NCBI GenBank assembly: GCA_039189655.1
Contig: JBCCYN010000004.1
Span: 9,299 to 73,298, forward strand
Direction of reading: 5' to 3'
Origin: Acuticoccus sp039189655
GTDB taxonomy: Bacteria; Pseudomonadota; Alphaproteobacteria; Rhizobiales; Amorphaceae
Length of the DNA stretch: 64,000 nt
Shown here: one piece after another, positions 1 to 8,976 of the stretch
Position numbering within the stretch: position 1 is the stretch's first letter
How the letters are laid out: every line of letters begins with the position of its first letter
Notes under the pieces: model-generated
Seen by the model: the letters and a program-made list of their open reading frames with translations, nothing else
What the model was told of the DNA's origin: nothing
Database searches by the model: none
Position numbers and translations under genes: made by a program

Positions 1-1463
1 CGTAGCTCGCGCTGATCGCGACGACCTTCCTGCTCGTTGGGAACGGCCAGGCGATTGCCCTGCGCATCAAGAATGGTTCCGGGCTGGCGCGGACGCCCCC
101 GTCCATTGCGTTGATCGCGGAGCATCCGCTCCCGGCGTGCACGGCGCTGCTCCGGCGACAGGTTTTGGCCGTTGGCACGCTCGCGCCGGCGTTGCTCTCG
201 CCGCTGACGAAGCTGCTCGCGGGTCAGGCTGTCTTGATTCCGGCCCCGCGCCTGTTGCCGTTGGCGCTGTTCGCGCTGCTCGCGCTGGCGGCGACGCCGT
301 TCAGGCGACAGGTTTTGTCCCTGGGCCCTTTCCAACCGCCGCCGCTCGCGCCTCTCGCGGAGCTGCTCGCGGGTCAAGTTTTGCTGGTTCTGCCGTTGGC
401 CTCGCTGCCGCTGACGCTGCTGGCGCCGCTGCTCCGCCGAAAGGTTCTGCTGGTTCTGCCGCTGGGCTCGCTGCCGCTGGCGCTGCTCGCGCTGCCGGCG
501 CCGCTGCTCTGGCGAAAGGTTTTGCTGGTTCTGCCGCTGGGCTCGGCGTTGCTGGCGCTGTTCACGCAGCTGGCGCCGCTGCTCTGCCGAAAGGTTCTGC
601 TGATTCTGCCTCTGGGCTCGGCGTTGCTGGCGCTGCTCGCGCTGCCGGCGCCGCTGCTCTGGCGAAAGGTTCTGTTGGTTCTGCCTCTGAGCTCGGCGTT
701 GCTGGCGCTGCTCGCGCTGCCGGCGCCGCTGCTCCGCCGAAAGGTTTTGCTGGTTCTGCCGTTGGGCTCGCTGACGCTGGCGCTGCTCGCGCTGCCGCCG
801 CCGTTGCTCCGCCGATGGGTTTTGCTGGTTCTGCCGTTGGGCCCGCTGACGCTGACGCTGTTCGCGTTGCCGGCGCCGCTGGTCCGGTGAGGCATTCTGA
901 CGGTTCTGCCCCTGCGCCCTTTGTCGATCACGTTGCTGGCGTTGTTGGCGTTGCCGGCGGCGCTGATCGGGCGCGGCGTTCTGCTGATTTTGCCGCTGCG
1001 CGCGCTGCCGTTGGCGTTCCTGCCGGCGACGGCGCCGCTCCTCTGGGGAGACATTCTGCGCGGTCTGGCGCTCTGTCTCGCGACCAGCGCGCCCTTCCCG
1101 CTGCTGCCGCCGCTGTTGGGCGTCCATACCGCGAGTATCGGCCCGGCGCTCTCGGCTAGCCTGGCGTCGCTGCCGCCACTCATCGCGGGAAATCTCTTGC
1201 CGGGTCTGTCGGTCTTGCACCGCCTGTTGGGTTTCGCCACGGTTTGACCGTTGGCGTGCCCGCTCTTCGCGCCGCTGCTTGCGCCGGGCCTCGCGCCGGC
1301 GCTTGCGGTCGTCCTCGCTGAGTTGGGAAACGAGGATTTCGTCGCCGAGCAGCACCGGAACCGCTCGGCTCGTCGGCGCCTCATCCAAAGCCTTGGCGAA
1401 GGATGGAATACTGATGCCGGCCACGGCCAGCGCGACAACTACAAATTTACACGCCTGTCGCAT
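1..1463 (-). CDS. Secreted Gln/Arg-rich repeat protein, C-terminal part outside the window
   Basis: The ATG at 1463 opens a frame with no stop down to base 1, so at least 487 residues are present and the C-terminus is missing. Residues 1-25 look like a signal peptide (MRQACKFVVVALAVAGISIP, then SFAKA), suggesting export. The rest is extremely rich in Gln, Arg, Asn and Glu, with the recurring motif QNQQNLSPEQRRRQREQR at a strict 25-residue period in the middle. Near the window edge the sequence becomes less repetitive (GTILDAQGNRLAVPNEQ), suggesting a folded domain beyond. Similar low-complexity N-termini precede OmpA-like or RcnB-like domains in Hyphomicrobiales, so an envelope protein is plausible but inferred. 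The other frames here are open too, but they are Leu/Pro-rich or Ala/Ser-rich and only this frame gives a signal peptide and a coherent repeat. Function unknown. Confidence 0.7.
   Translation of the reverse strand, partial: MRQACKFVVVALAVAGISIPSFAKALDEAPTSRAVPVLLGDEILVSQLSEDDRKRRREARRKQRREERARQRSNRGETQQAVQDRQTRQEISRDEWRQRRQASRERRADTRGMDAQQRRQQREGRAGRETERQTAQNVSPEERRRRRQERQRQRAQRQNQQNAAPDQRRRQRQQRQQRDRQRAQGQNRQNASPDQRRRQREQRQRQRAQRQNQQNPSAEQRRRQREQRQRQRAQRQNQQNLSAEQRRRQREQRQQRRAQRQNQQNLSPEQRRRQREQRQQRRAQRQNQQNLSAEQRRQLREQRQQRRAQRQNQQNLSPEQRRRQREQRQRQRAQRQNQQNLSAEQRRQQRQRQRGQRQNQQNLTREQLRERRERRRLERAQGQNLSPERRRRQREQREQRQRQQARGRNQDSLTREQLRQRREQRRRERANGQNLSPEQRRARRERMLRDQRNGRGRPRQPGTILDAQGNRLAVPNEQEGRRDQREL
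400..975. repeat. 75-bp tandem repeat array inside the Q/R-rich gene
   Basis: The segment GGTTCTGCC (top strand, with small variations) recurs at 452, 527, 602, 677, 752, 827 and 902, exactly 75 nt apart, with degenerate units on both sides (about 386 and 986). On the minus strand each unit encodes 25 residues of the QNQQNLS/PEQRRRQ type. Units differ mostly by single substitutions, so the array expanded by in-frame tandem duplication. There are no spacers, so it is not a CRISPR array. Confidence 0.9.
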
Positions 1464-1605
1464 GTCACTTGTCCCTCGTGCTGCGATGGAATGCGCACTC
1501 ATCGCAGGTCCCTAAAGGTTCAGTAATGTACGTTGGCTGAATGGCCCTGATGAATGTCTGATCGTACCGTCCAAGCGCCCCGCCAGCCTAGCCGGGCAGC
1601 AATCC

Positions 1606-3030
1606 TTACGTGTGAATAACCCGCCCATACGCGTCGAGCACGGATTCGTGCATCATTTCTGAAAGCGTCGGATGCGGGAACACGGCGTGCATGAGGTCTT
1701 CTTCGGTGGTTTCTAAGTTCATCGCCACCACGAACCCCTGGATGAGCTCCGTCACCTCAGCGCCCGCCATATGAGCCCCTAAGAGTTCGCCGGTCTTGGC
1801 GTCGAACACGGTTTTTACGAGGCCCTCCGGCTCGCCCAGCGCAATGGCCTTACCGTTGCCGATGAACGGAAAACGGCCGACCTTCACCGCGTGCCCCGCC
1901 TCCATTGCCTTGGCTTCGGTGAGCCCCACCGAGGCAACCTGCGGCTGACAGTAGGTACAGCCGGGGATTTTTCCCTTGTCGAGCGGATGGGGGTTTAGGC
2001 CGGCAATGGCTTCCACGCAGATCACGCCCTCGTGCTCAGCCTTGTGGGCAAGCATCGGCGGCCCTGCCACATCGCCAATGGCATAGATCCCGGGAACGTT
2101 CGTGCGGCCCAGCCCATCAGCGACGATGATGCCCCGGTCGGTCTTCACACCGAGACCTTCGAGGTTGAGCCCCTCCACGTTGCCCACCACCCCGACGGCG
2201 GAGATGATCGTCTCCACCTCGCGCACGTCGCTCTTGCCGCCCTTTTCGATGGTAGCTTTGAGGGTCTTGCCCTTTTCCACCTTAGCCACCTTGGCGCCGG
2301 TGATAATCTCGATCCCCATCTTTTCGAGGCGCTTGCGGACGTGGGCAGCAATTTCCGCATCTTCCACCGGCAGGATCTGGTCAAGCAGCTCCACCACGGT
2401 CACCTTCGATCCCATGGAATTGAAAAAGCTCGCAAACTCGATCCCAATGGCGCCCGATCCCACCACCAGAATCGTCTTTGGCAGCGTTTTGGGCACCATC
2501 GCCTCAAAGTAGGTCCAGATGCGCTCCTTGTCGGGCTCCAGACCCGGCAAAACGCGAGGGCGCGTGCCGGTCGCGACAATGACGTGCTTGGCTCCATAGG
2601 TCCCCGGCCCCAACGCGCCCTTCGGGGCATCGGGCGCTTCGCTCACTAAAACTTTTCCGGGGGCGTCGATCTTCGCCGAACCCCATATGACATCCACTTT
2701 GTTCTTCTTCAGGAGGAAGCCGACGCCATTGTTGAGTTGCGACGAGACTCCGCGCGAACGCTTCACCACGGCGCTTAGGTCGAAGGACACATCTTTGGCG
2801 GAAAGGCCGAATTCCTTGGCGTGGATCATGTGGTCGTAGATTTCCGCCGACCGCAGCAACGCCTTGGTGGGAATGCAGCCCCAGTTGAGGCAGATTCCGC
2901 CCAGGTGCTTGTTCTCCACCACCGCCGTCTTGAGGCCGAGCTGCGCGGACCTGATCGCGGTGACGTAGCCGCCCGGCCCCGCGCCGATAATGAGAACGTC
3001 ATATCCGCCGCCGGCGCCGTTCGCTGCCAT
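1606..3030 (-). CDS. lpdA: Dihydrolipoyl dehydrogenase (E3)
   Basis: 474 residues, full length for E3. This flavoprotein reoxidises dihydrolipoamide on 2-oxo-acid dehydrogenase complexes (or the glycine cleavage system), passing electrons through FAD to NAD+. Visible features are the N-terminal FAD-binding GAGPGG motif (residues 16-21), the redox disulfide C47-x4-C52 in GGICLNWGCIPTK, a second NAD-binding GSGAIGIEF motif near 200, and the C-terminal His-Glu pair in HPTLSE (H453, E458). The ATG at 3030 has GAGGAG five bases upstream. No E1 or E2 gene is adjacent, so the partner complex cannot be named from context. Cytoplasmic. Confidence 0.95.
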   Translation of the reverse strand: MAANGAGGGYDVLIIGAGPGGYVTAIRSAQLGLKTAVVENKHLGGICLNWGCIPTKALLRSAEIYDHMIHAKEFGLSAKDVSFDLSAVVKRSRGVSSQLNNGVGFLLKKNKVDVIWGSAKIDAPGKVLVSEAPDAPKGALGPGTYGAKHVIVATGTRPRVLPGLEPDKERIWTYFEAMVPKTLPKTILVVGSGAIGIEFASFFNSMGSKVTVVELLDQILPVEDAEIAAHVRKRLEKMGIEIITGAKVAKVEKGKTLKATIEKGGKSDVREVETIISAVGVVGNVEGLNLEGLGVKTDRGIIVADGLGRTNVPGIYAIGDVAGPPMLAHKAEHEGVICVEAIAGLNPHPLDKGKIPGCTYCQPQVASVGLTEAKAMEAGHAVKVGRFPFIGNGKAIALGEPEGLVKTVFDAKTGELLGAHMAGAEVTELIQGFVVAMNLETTEEDLMHAVFPHPTLSEMMHESVLDAYGRVIHT

Positions 3031-3246
3031 GGTCGCTCCTCAAATCCTGATGCTTGCCCGGACCTTAAGGCGGCTTTTCCACGCATGGAACCGGCGCGGC
3101 GGCCTATCACCCGGTCAAAACGCGCCCCGGCGCCCCGCCCACCGCCCGGCAGAACAGGGCTTTGCCGCCCACTGGGTCGTCAAAGCGACGCCAGAAAACT
3201 TCTCCCCACAACGCCCCTCGGCCCATCACTAGGGCGTGCGACGGTT

Positions 3247-4209
3247 TTAAAGCCAGCGGCGCCAGCGGATCACGAACCCCACAATGATGGCAGCGATCGC
3301 CATGCCGCCGATGGATATGAAGAACCCGTGATGCCACTTCAGCACCGGCATTGCCGGGAAGTTCATCCCGAAAATGGACGCAATCAGCGTTGCCGGCAGG
3401 AACATGGCGGCCACCACTGACAGAAGCATCATGATCTCATTCTGATCGAGCGTGATCATCCCCAACATCGCATCCATGAGAAACTCGATCTTGGCATCGA
3501 GCGCTTCGGCGAACTCGGCAAGGGCCCGAACGTCTGCCCGCAGCGCCGCCACAGCGCTTTCATTGTCGAGGTGGGGTGTGATGGTGCTTGCGTGCTGCTC
3601 CATGAAAACGCTGAGGCGCTGCAAGCTCGTCAAACTATCTTGAAGACGCACGATCTGCGTGCCGCGAAAGCCCAGCCGCTTCATGATGGATTGGACCCGC
3701 GTGCGAGCGCGGCGCTTGCGGGAATCGGGGTCAAAAATTTGCGCGGCGATCTGGTCGATCTCAGCCCCGAGCATTTCCAGACGATCGGCCACCACCTCCA
3801 CGCTGCTCTCCACGAGGTCGATGAAGATGTCGTGGGCCTTGAGGTCGCTGGCGTGGGACGGATTGGTGGCGAACTCCCGCGCCGCCTCAAAGGGCGCACT
3901 GTCGGCGGAGTGGACTGTGATGAGAACGCCATCGGCGAGAATGCAGGTGACGGGTGAAGCGGGAATGGTGGTGGCTTGGGCCACCCCGGAAAAGGTCATT
4001 ACGAGTTTGCCGTCGGTATCCACCAGGCGGCTCGACGGCTCGATGGCCCGCATGCGGACCCGAAGCGGCAGGGAAATACCGAGGGATTGGGCGGCAAGTT
4101 CCCGTTCTTCGGCGGTGGGCGCGATGAGATCGATCCAGATGGCGTTCTGGATAGCAAGGCCCTCTCGGGGCTCGAACCCGTTCTCGGTCCTGACGATGCT
4201 GCGGATCAT
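3247..4209 (-). CDS. CorA-family divalent metal ion channel
   Basis: 320 residues. CorA proteins are pentameric inner-membrane channels for Mg2+ (Zn2+ in the ZntB branch). The N-terminal two thirds is the soluble cytoplasmic funnel. Two C-terminal transmembrane helices follow (about 260-279 and 297-315), with the signature GMN at residues 281-283 at the end of the first. The last residues (RWRRWL) form the basic C-terminal tail. The gene starts 33 bp after the ppdK stop on the same strand and may be co-transcribed with it. Ion specificity (Mg2+ or Zn2+) cannot be decided from sequence. Confidence 0.9.
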   Translation of the reverse strand: MIRSIVRTENGFEPREGLAIQNAIWIDLIAPTAEERELAAQSLGISLPLRVRMRAIEPSSRLVDTDGKLVMTFSGVAQATTIPASPVTCILADGVLITVHSADSAPFEAAREFATNPSHASDLKAHDIFIDLVESSVEVVADRLEMLGAEIDQIAAQIFDPDSRKRRARTRVQSIMKRLGFRGTQIVRLQDSLTSLQRLSVFMEQHASTITPHLDNESAVAALRADVRALAEFAEALDAKIEFLMDAMLGMITLDQNEIMMLLSVVAAMFLPATLIASIFGMNFPAMPVLKWHHGFFISIGGMAIAAIIVGFVIRWRRWL

Positions 4210-4242
4210 GGTCGCGCGCTTCTCAACGCCGTGCCGCCGTCC

Positions 4243-6912
4243 TCACGCCGACCGCCCGAGCGCTGCCTGGGCGGCCGCAAGACGGGCGATGGGAACCCGA
4301 AAGGGCGAGCAGGACACGTAGTCGAGGTCGACACCCTCGCAAAAGGTGATGGACGCCGGATCGCCGCCGTGTTCGCCGCAAATGCCGAGTTTGATGTCAC
4401 CGCGCGACTTGCGCCCGTTCTCCACCGCCATGCGCACCAACGCACCCACCCCGTCCACATCGATGGACACGAACGGGTCCACGTCGATGATGGATTCGCG
4501 CAGGTACGCCCCCAGGAAGACGCTGGCATCATCGCGGCTGATACCGAAGGTGGTCTGGGTGAGATCGTTGGTGCCGAAGGAGAAAAATTCCGCGGCTTCA
4601 GCAATGGACGCCGCGTTCAGTGCGGCGCGGGGCAACTCCACCATGGTGCCCACCTGATAGTCGAAGGTCTGGCCGGTTTCCCGCGCCACGTCTCGCGCGG
4701 TCTGGTCGATGCGCTTCTTCACGAAGTCGAGTTCACTCTTCAGGCTCACCAGAGGCACCATCACCTCAGGGACCACCGGCGCGCCCGTCTTTTGCGCGGC
4801 CGCGATTGCCGCTTCGAAGATCGCCCGCGCCTGCATTTCGGCGATTTCCGGATAACTGACGGCAAGGCGGCAGCCGCGGTGCCCCAGCATCGGGTTGAAT
4901 TCATGGAGCGAACGGGCCCGGGCGCGCATCTTGTCGACGGGGACGCCAAGCGCGGTCGCCACCTCCTCGATTTCCTCCTCGGTGGAGGGAATGAATTCGT
5001 GGAGCGGCGGATCGAGGAGCCGGATGGTGACGGGAAGCCCGGCCATGATCTCAAAAAGGGCGGCAAAATCTTCCCGCTGCATGGGCAAGAGCTTGTCGAG
5101 CGCCGCGCGACGCCCGTTGCTATCGTCGGCAAGAATCATCTCGCGCATGGCGTTGATGCGCGCGGCTTCGAAGAACATGTGCTCGGTGCGGCAAAGCCCG
5201 ATGCCCTCAGCACCGAATTCCCGGGCGGTGCGAGCATCGTGGGGGGTGTCGGCGTTGGTGCGCACCCGCATGCGCCGCGCCTCGTCCGCCCAGCCCATGA
5301 TGCGCTGAAAATCCTCCGACAGTTCCGGCGACAGCATCGGCACCTCGCCGACCAAGACTTCGCCCGTGCCGCCATCGATGGTGATAAGATCGCCGGCCTT
5401 AAGCGTCACGCCGTGGGCGGAGATGGTCTCGTCGGCATAGTTGACGCGCACCGATCCGGCGCCGGACACGCAAGGCTTGCCCATCCCGCGCGCCACCACC
5501 GCCGCATGGCTCGTCATGCCGCCGCGGGTCGTAAAGACGCCGCCGGCGGCGTGCATCCCCGAAATGTCCTCCGGCGACGTTTCCACCCGGCAAAGGATGC
5601 AGGGGCGACCAAGGCTTTGAAGGCGCTCTGCTTCTTCTGAGGTAAACACGATCTCGCCGGAAGCCGCGCCCGGTGATGCCGGCAGCGCCTTGGCGAAAAT
5701 TTCCTTCTCGCTGCTGGGGTCGATGGTGGGGTGAAGAAGCTGGTCGAGGGAGTTGGGCTCGATGCGCTTGACCGCCTCTTGTCGGCTGATCAGGCCTTCG
5801 TTGACCATGTCGACGGCAATTTTGAGCGCCGCTTTCGCCGTGCGCTTGCCGCTGCGGGTCTGAAGCATCCAGAGCTTGTTGCGCTCGATGGTGAATTCCA
5901 GGTCCTGCACGTCGCGATAGTGCGCTTCGAGTTTCTGGCACACGGCGCTGAACTCGGCGAACGCGTCGGGCAGCGCGGCCTCCATGGACGGCTTGTCGGA
6001 GTAGGCCTCTTTGCGGGCCTTTTCGGTGATGTCCTGGGGGGTGCGGATGCCCGCCACCACGTCTTCGCCCTGGGCGTTGATGAGGAACTCGCCGTAGAGC
6101 GCGTTCTCGCCGGTGGAAGGATTGCGGGTAAACGCGACGCCGGTCGCGGACGTTTCACCCATGTTGCCGAACACCATCGCCTGAACGGTGACGGCTGTTC
6201 CCCAACGCTCCGGTATGGCGTGCAGGCGACGGTAAGTGATCGCGCGCTCGTTTCGCCAGGAGCCGAACACCGCGCCGATGGCCCCCCAGAGCTGGTCCTT
6301 CGGGTCCTGGGGGAATTGCTGCCCGGTGGCCTTTTCGACGATAGCCTTATAGTCCGCGATGAGGCCCTTGAGGTCGGCAGCGCTCAAATCGGTGTCCAAC
6401 TCGACACCCTTGCTCTCCTTCAGCCCTTCGAGCGTTTCGTCGAAGTGACGCATGGGTACGCCAAGCACCACATCGCTGAACATCTGGATGAAGCGGCGAT
6501 AACTGTCCAAGGCGAACCGCTCGTCTCCGGCGTTTTCGCCAAGGGCCCGCACGGTCTCATCGTTAAGGCCAAGATTGAGGACGGTGTCCATCATGCCGGG
6601 CATGGAGATGCGCGCCCCCGAACGCACCGAAACCAGGAGCGGCATTTTGGGATCGCCAAAGCAGCGGCCGGTAGACGCGGCGATCTTTCCCAGCGCGTCG
6701 TCCACCTCGCTGGAAAGCTCCGGCGGGTAGGTTTCGTCGTGCTCGTAGTAGTAGGTGCAAACTTCGGTGGTGATGGTCATACCGGGCGGCACGGGCAAAC
6801 CCAGGTTCGACATCTCGGCGAGATTGGCGCCTTTACCGCCGAGGAGATCGCGCTGGCTCGCGTTGCCCTCAGCTTTCCCATCGCCGAAGGCGTAGACCCA
6901 TCTGCCCATCAC
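4243..6912 (-). CDS. ppdK: Pyruvate, phosphate dikinase
   Basis: 889 residues, typical for bacterial PPDK. It interconverts ATP + phosphate + pyruvate with AMP + PPi + phosphoenolpyruvate, linking pyruvate and PEP for gluconeogenesis or PPi-dependent glycolysis. The N-terminal ATP-grasp domain contains GGKGANLAEM (about 25-34). The swivelling domain carries the phospho-acceptor His469 in GGMTSHAAVVARGMGKP. The C-terminal PEP/pyruvate barrel ends with LGICGEHGGDP, containing the catalytic Cys. The start is GTG 6912 or ATG 6909, with AAGGA upstream at suitable spacing for either. About 250 bp of leader separate it from the divergent TPR gene. Confidence 0.95.
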   Translation of the reverse strand: MMGRWVYAFGDGKAEGNASQRDLLGGKGANLAEMSNLGLPVPPGMTITTEVCTYYYEHDETYPPELSSEVDDALGKIAASTGRCFGDPKMPLLVSVRSGARISMPGMMDTVLNLGLNDETVRALGENAGDERFALDSYRRFIQMFSDVVLGVPMRHFDETLEGLKESKGVELDTDLSAADLKGLIADYKAIVEKATGQQFPQDPKDQLWGAIGAVFGSWRNERAITYRRLHAIPERWGTAVTVQAMVFGNMGETSATGVAFTRNPSTGENALYGEFLINAQGEDVVAGIRTPQDITEKARKEAYSDKPSMEAALPDAFAEFSAVCQKLEAHYRDVQDLEFTIERNKLWMLQTRSGKRTAKAALKIAVDMVNEGLISRQEAVKRIEPNSLDQLLHPTIDPSSEKEIFAKALPASPGAASGEIVFTSEEAERLQSLGRPCILCRVETSPEDISGMHAAGGVFTTRGGMTSHAAVVARGMGKPCVSGAGSVRVNYADETISAHGVTLKAGDLITIDGGTGEVLVGEVPMLSPELSEDFQRIMGWADEARRMRVRTNADTPHDARTAREFGAEGIGLCRTEHMFFEAARINAMREMILADDSNGRRAALDKLLPMQREDFAALFEIMAGLPVTIRLLDPPLHEFIPSTEEEIEEVATALGVPVDKMRARARSLHEFNPMLGHRGCRLAVSYPEIAEMQARAIFEAAIAAAQKTGAPVVPEVMVPLVSLKSELDFVKKRIDQTARDVARETGQTFDYQVGTMVELPRAALNAASIAEAAEFFSFGTNDLTQTTFGISRDDASVFLGAYLRESIIDVDPFVSIDVDGVGALVRMAVENGRKSRGDIKLGICGEHGGDPASITFCEGVDLDYVSCSPFRVPIARLAAAQAALGRSA

Positions 6913-7160
6913 TGACGTCCTTGTTCAATCCAACGTGATGTATACGGCGCACGCGTTCAGGTGGAAACGGCAGTGGCACACGCCAGCGCCCTCTATGTGG
7001 TATGCCGTTAATGGGGTCGTGGCTTTCTGGCCGAGACAACTTGCGAACTCGCCGCCCTTGGCGCACTTGTGTTTGATCGCTCCGGATATGACGTGAGCCT
7101 CGGGATGGACTACGATCCACCGGGAATCGTGAACCGTTGAGTCGCGAAAAGGGACAGATT

Positions 7161-8954
7161 TTGAGTAAGCCGATCCTTCTCGCAGCGGCCATTGCTGCCC
7201 TCGCCTGTGGCAGCAACGCTGCTCACGCCGTATCGGGCGCCGTGGAACTGGCGCCTTTTGCCACACCGGACATCACCTCCGGCGAGGCCGATCGCAGTAC
7301 GCTTTCCGGCTACTACCTCGCCGGCCGCCAAGCGCTGTCCCAGCGGGATTTCCGCTCCGCGGCCGGATTTTATGCGTCCGCCCTGCAACGGGACCCCCAG
7401 AACAAAGATCTCCTCGACCGCTCCGTCCAACTCGACGTGGCAAGCGGCAACATTTCACGGGCTTCGGACTATGCGCGCCGCCTCTTGGAGGAACGGCCGC
7501 AGGACGAACTCGCCCTCGTGACGGTGGCGGTGCGTGACCTTCGTGCCGGAGACACCGAAGCGAGCGCCGAAGCCTTCACCAAATTAAAGGCGGTGGATTC
7601 GCCGCTGGCCCAGGCGGCGGGTAACATTTTCGACGCCTGGAGGCTCGCCGGTGAGGGTAAGCCCGCGGCGGCCGTGCGCCAGCTCGACGATGTGAAGGGC
7701 GGCGCGTGGATTGAGCTTTTTGCCAAGTTCCACGCCGGGCTCATCGCAGACGGCGCAGGGCTTTCCAAGGTGTCAGTGGACCGGCTCAGCCTCGCCCATG
7801 AGCGCGACAGCGGTGATCCGCGGGTGGTCGAGGCCTATGCCCGCGCCCTTGCAAGGGAAGGCCGGAAAGATCGTGCGCTCGCGGTGGTCGAGCGCTTCAC
7901 GTCTCAGATGAACGCCACCGACAAGGTGACGGATGCCCTTCGCGCCGAAATAGAGTCCGGCGACGTAAAACCGATGATCTCCTCCACCCGCGAAGGCATT
8001 GCGGAGGGCTTATCGGGTCTTGGTCGCGTACTGGCAGCCAATGATGCGGTCTACGCGGCCTCTTTCCTGCAACTCGCGCTCCATCTCACGCCCGAGGCTG
8101 ACTATCCGGCCCTTGCCCTCGGCCGGGTGCTGGAAAGCTTGCGTCAGTATGCGGCCGCCATCGACGTCTATCGCGCCGTTCCTCAAGAAGCGCCGCTGCG
8201 TCGCGACGCGCAGATGCAGGAAGCCATCAACCTCAACATCCTGGAGCGGCACGACGAGGCCGAAGCCCTTTTGACGGCGCTGCTGGCTGAAAAACCGACC
8301 GATACGCAGGTGGCCATTTCCCTCGGAAACGTGCACCGCTCCCAGGAGAATTTTGGCGACGCGGCTGATGTCTACGCCGCAGCCATCGACAATTTTGGGA
8401 ACGTTCCGGAGCCGCTTTGGACGTTGCACTACTATCTCGGTATCGCCCTTGAGCGCACCGACCGCTGGAGTGGGGCAGAGAAAGAGTTTCGGCGTGCGCT
8501 GGAGCTGTCGCCGGATCATCCGCTCGTGCTGAACTACCTTGGCTACTCCTACATCGACCGCGGCGAAAACCTTGACGAAGCCCTCGACATGGTGCGGCGC
8601 GCAGTCCAGCAGCGGCCCGACGACGGCTACATCGTCGACAGTCTCGGCTGGGCCTACTATCGGCTCGGGCGTTACGAGGACGCGGTGCGAGAGCTGGAGC
8701 GCGCCGTCTCGCTGCGGCCAGCGGACCCCGTCATCAACGATCACCTCGGCGATGCCTATTGGAAGGTGGGACGCGAGCTGGAGGCGCGCTTCCAGTGGGC
8801 CCATGCCCGCGACAACAAGCCTGAGCCGAAGGAGCTCGAAAAGATCCTGAAGAAGCTTGAGGGCGGCCTCTCGGCGGTGGAGGAAAACGCCAAGACCGCC
8901 GACGCAGCCGCGGCCGATGACAGTGGCGACGGGGAACAACCAACAGCTCAGTAA
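7161..8954 (+). CDS. Periplasmic tetratricopeptide repeat protein
   Basis: I place the start at TTG 7161 because GGGA lies six bases upstream and it gives a clean signal peptide (MSKPILLAAAIAALACGSNAAHA). A TTG at 7137 is possible but adds a charged stretch. The mature protein of about 575 residues is almost entirely TPR-like helical pairs with classic repeats such as ALELSPDHPLVLNYLGYSY and LGWAYYRLGRYEDAV, and an acidic Ala-rich tail. TPR proteins are scaffolds for protein assembly; no partner can be named. The order TPR protein-ispE-TrmN6-like is, as I recall, a recurring neighbourhood in Hyphomicrobiales. ispE begins 22 bp after the stop, so the two are probably co-transcribed. Confidence 0.85.
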   Translation: MSKPILLAAAIAALACGSNAAHAVSGAVELAPFATPDITSGEADRSTLSGYYLAGRQALSQRDFRSAAGFYASALQRDPQNKDLLDRSVQLDVASGNISRASDYARRLLEERPQDELALVTVAVRDLRAGDTEASAEAFTKLKAVDSPLAQAAGNIFDAWRLAGEGKPAAAVRQLDDVKGGAWIELFAKFHAGLIADGAGLSKVSVDRLSLAHERDSGDPRVVEAYARALAREGRKDRALAVVERFTSQMNATDKVTDALRAEIESGDVKPMISSTREGIAEGLSGLGRVLAANDAVYAASFLQLALHLTPEADYPALALGRVLESLRQYAAAIDVYRAVPQEAPLRRDAQMQEAINLNILERHDEAEALLTALLAEKPTDTQVAISLGNVHRSQENFGDAADVYAAAIDNFGNVPEPLWTLHYYLGIALERTDRWSGAEKEFRRALELSPDHPLVLNYLGYSYIDRGENLDEALDMVRRAVQQRPDDGYIVDSLGWAYYRLGRYEDAVRELERAVSLRPADPVINDHLGDAYWKVGRELEARFQWAHARDNKPEPKELEKILKKLEGGLSAVEENAKTADAAAADDSGDGEQPTAQ

Positions 8955-8976
8955 AGCCACGCTGCCCGATCCGGCG

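Noticed and set aside
400..975. Possible CRISPR array
   Set aside because: Contiguous 75-nt tandem units without spacers, coding in frame for a 25-residue repeat.
111..1438. Several long open frames on both strands across the Q/R-repeat region, including a 354-codon minus-strand frame and 340-codon plus-strand frame
   Set aside because: They are shadows of the GC-rich 75-bp repeat. Only the minus frame starting at 1463 has a signal peptide and a coherent Gln/Arg repeat.
3976..5640. 554-codon plus-strand frame
   Set aside because: Entirely antisense to ppdK, which has all PPDK motifs. The product is His/Arg-rich with no domain.
5731..6915. 394-codon plus-strand frame
   Set aside because: Antisense to the N-terminal half of ppdK, with no recognisable domain.
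8010..8960. 316-codon minus-strand frame
   Set aside because: Antisense to the TPR gene; no start signal or domain.
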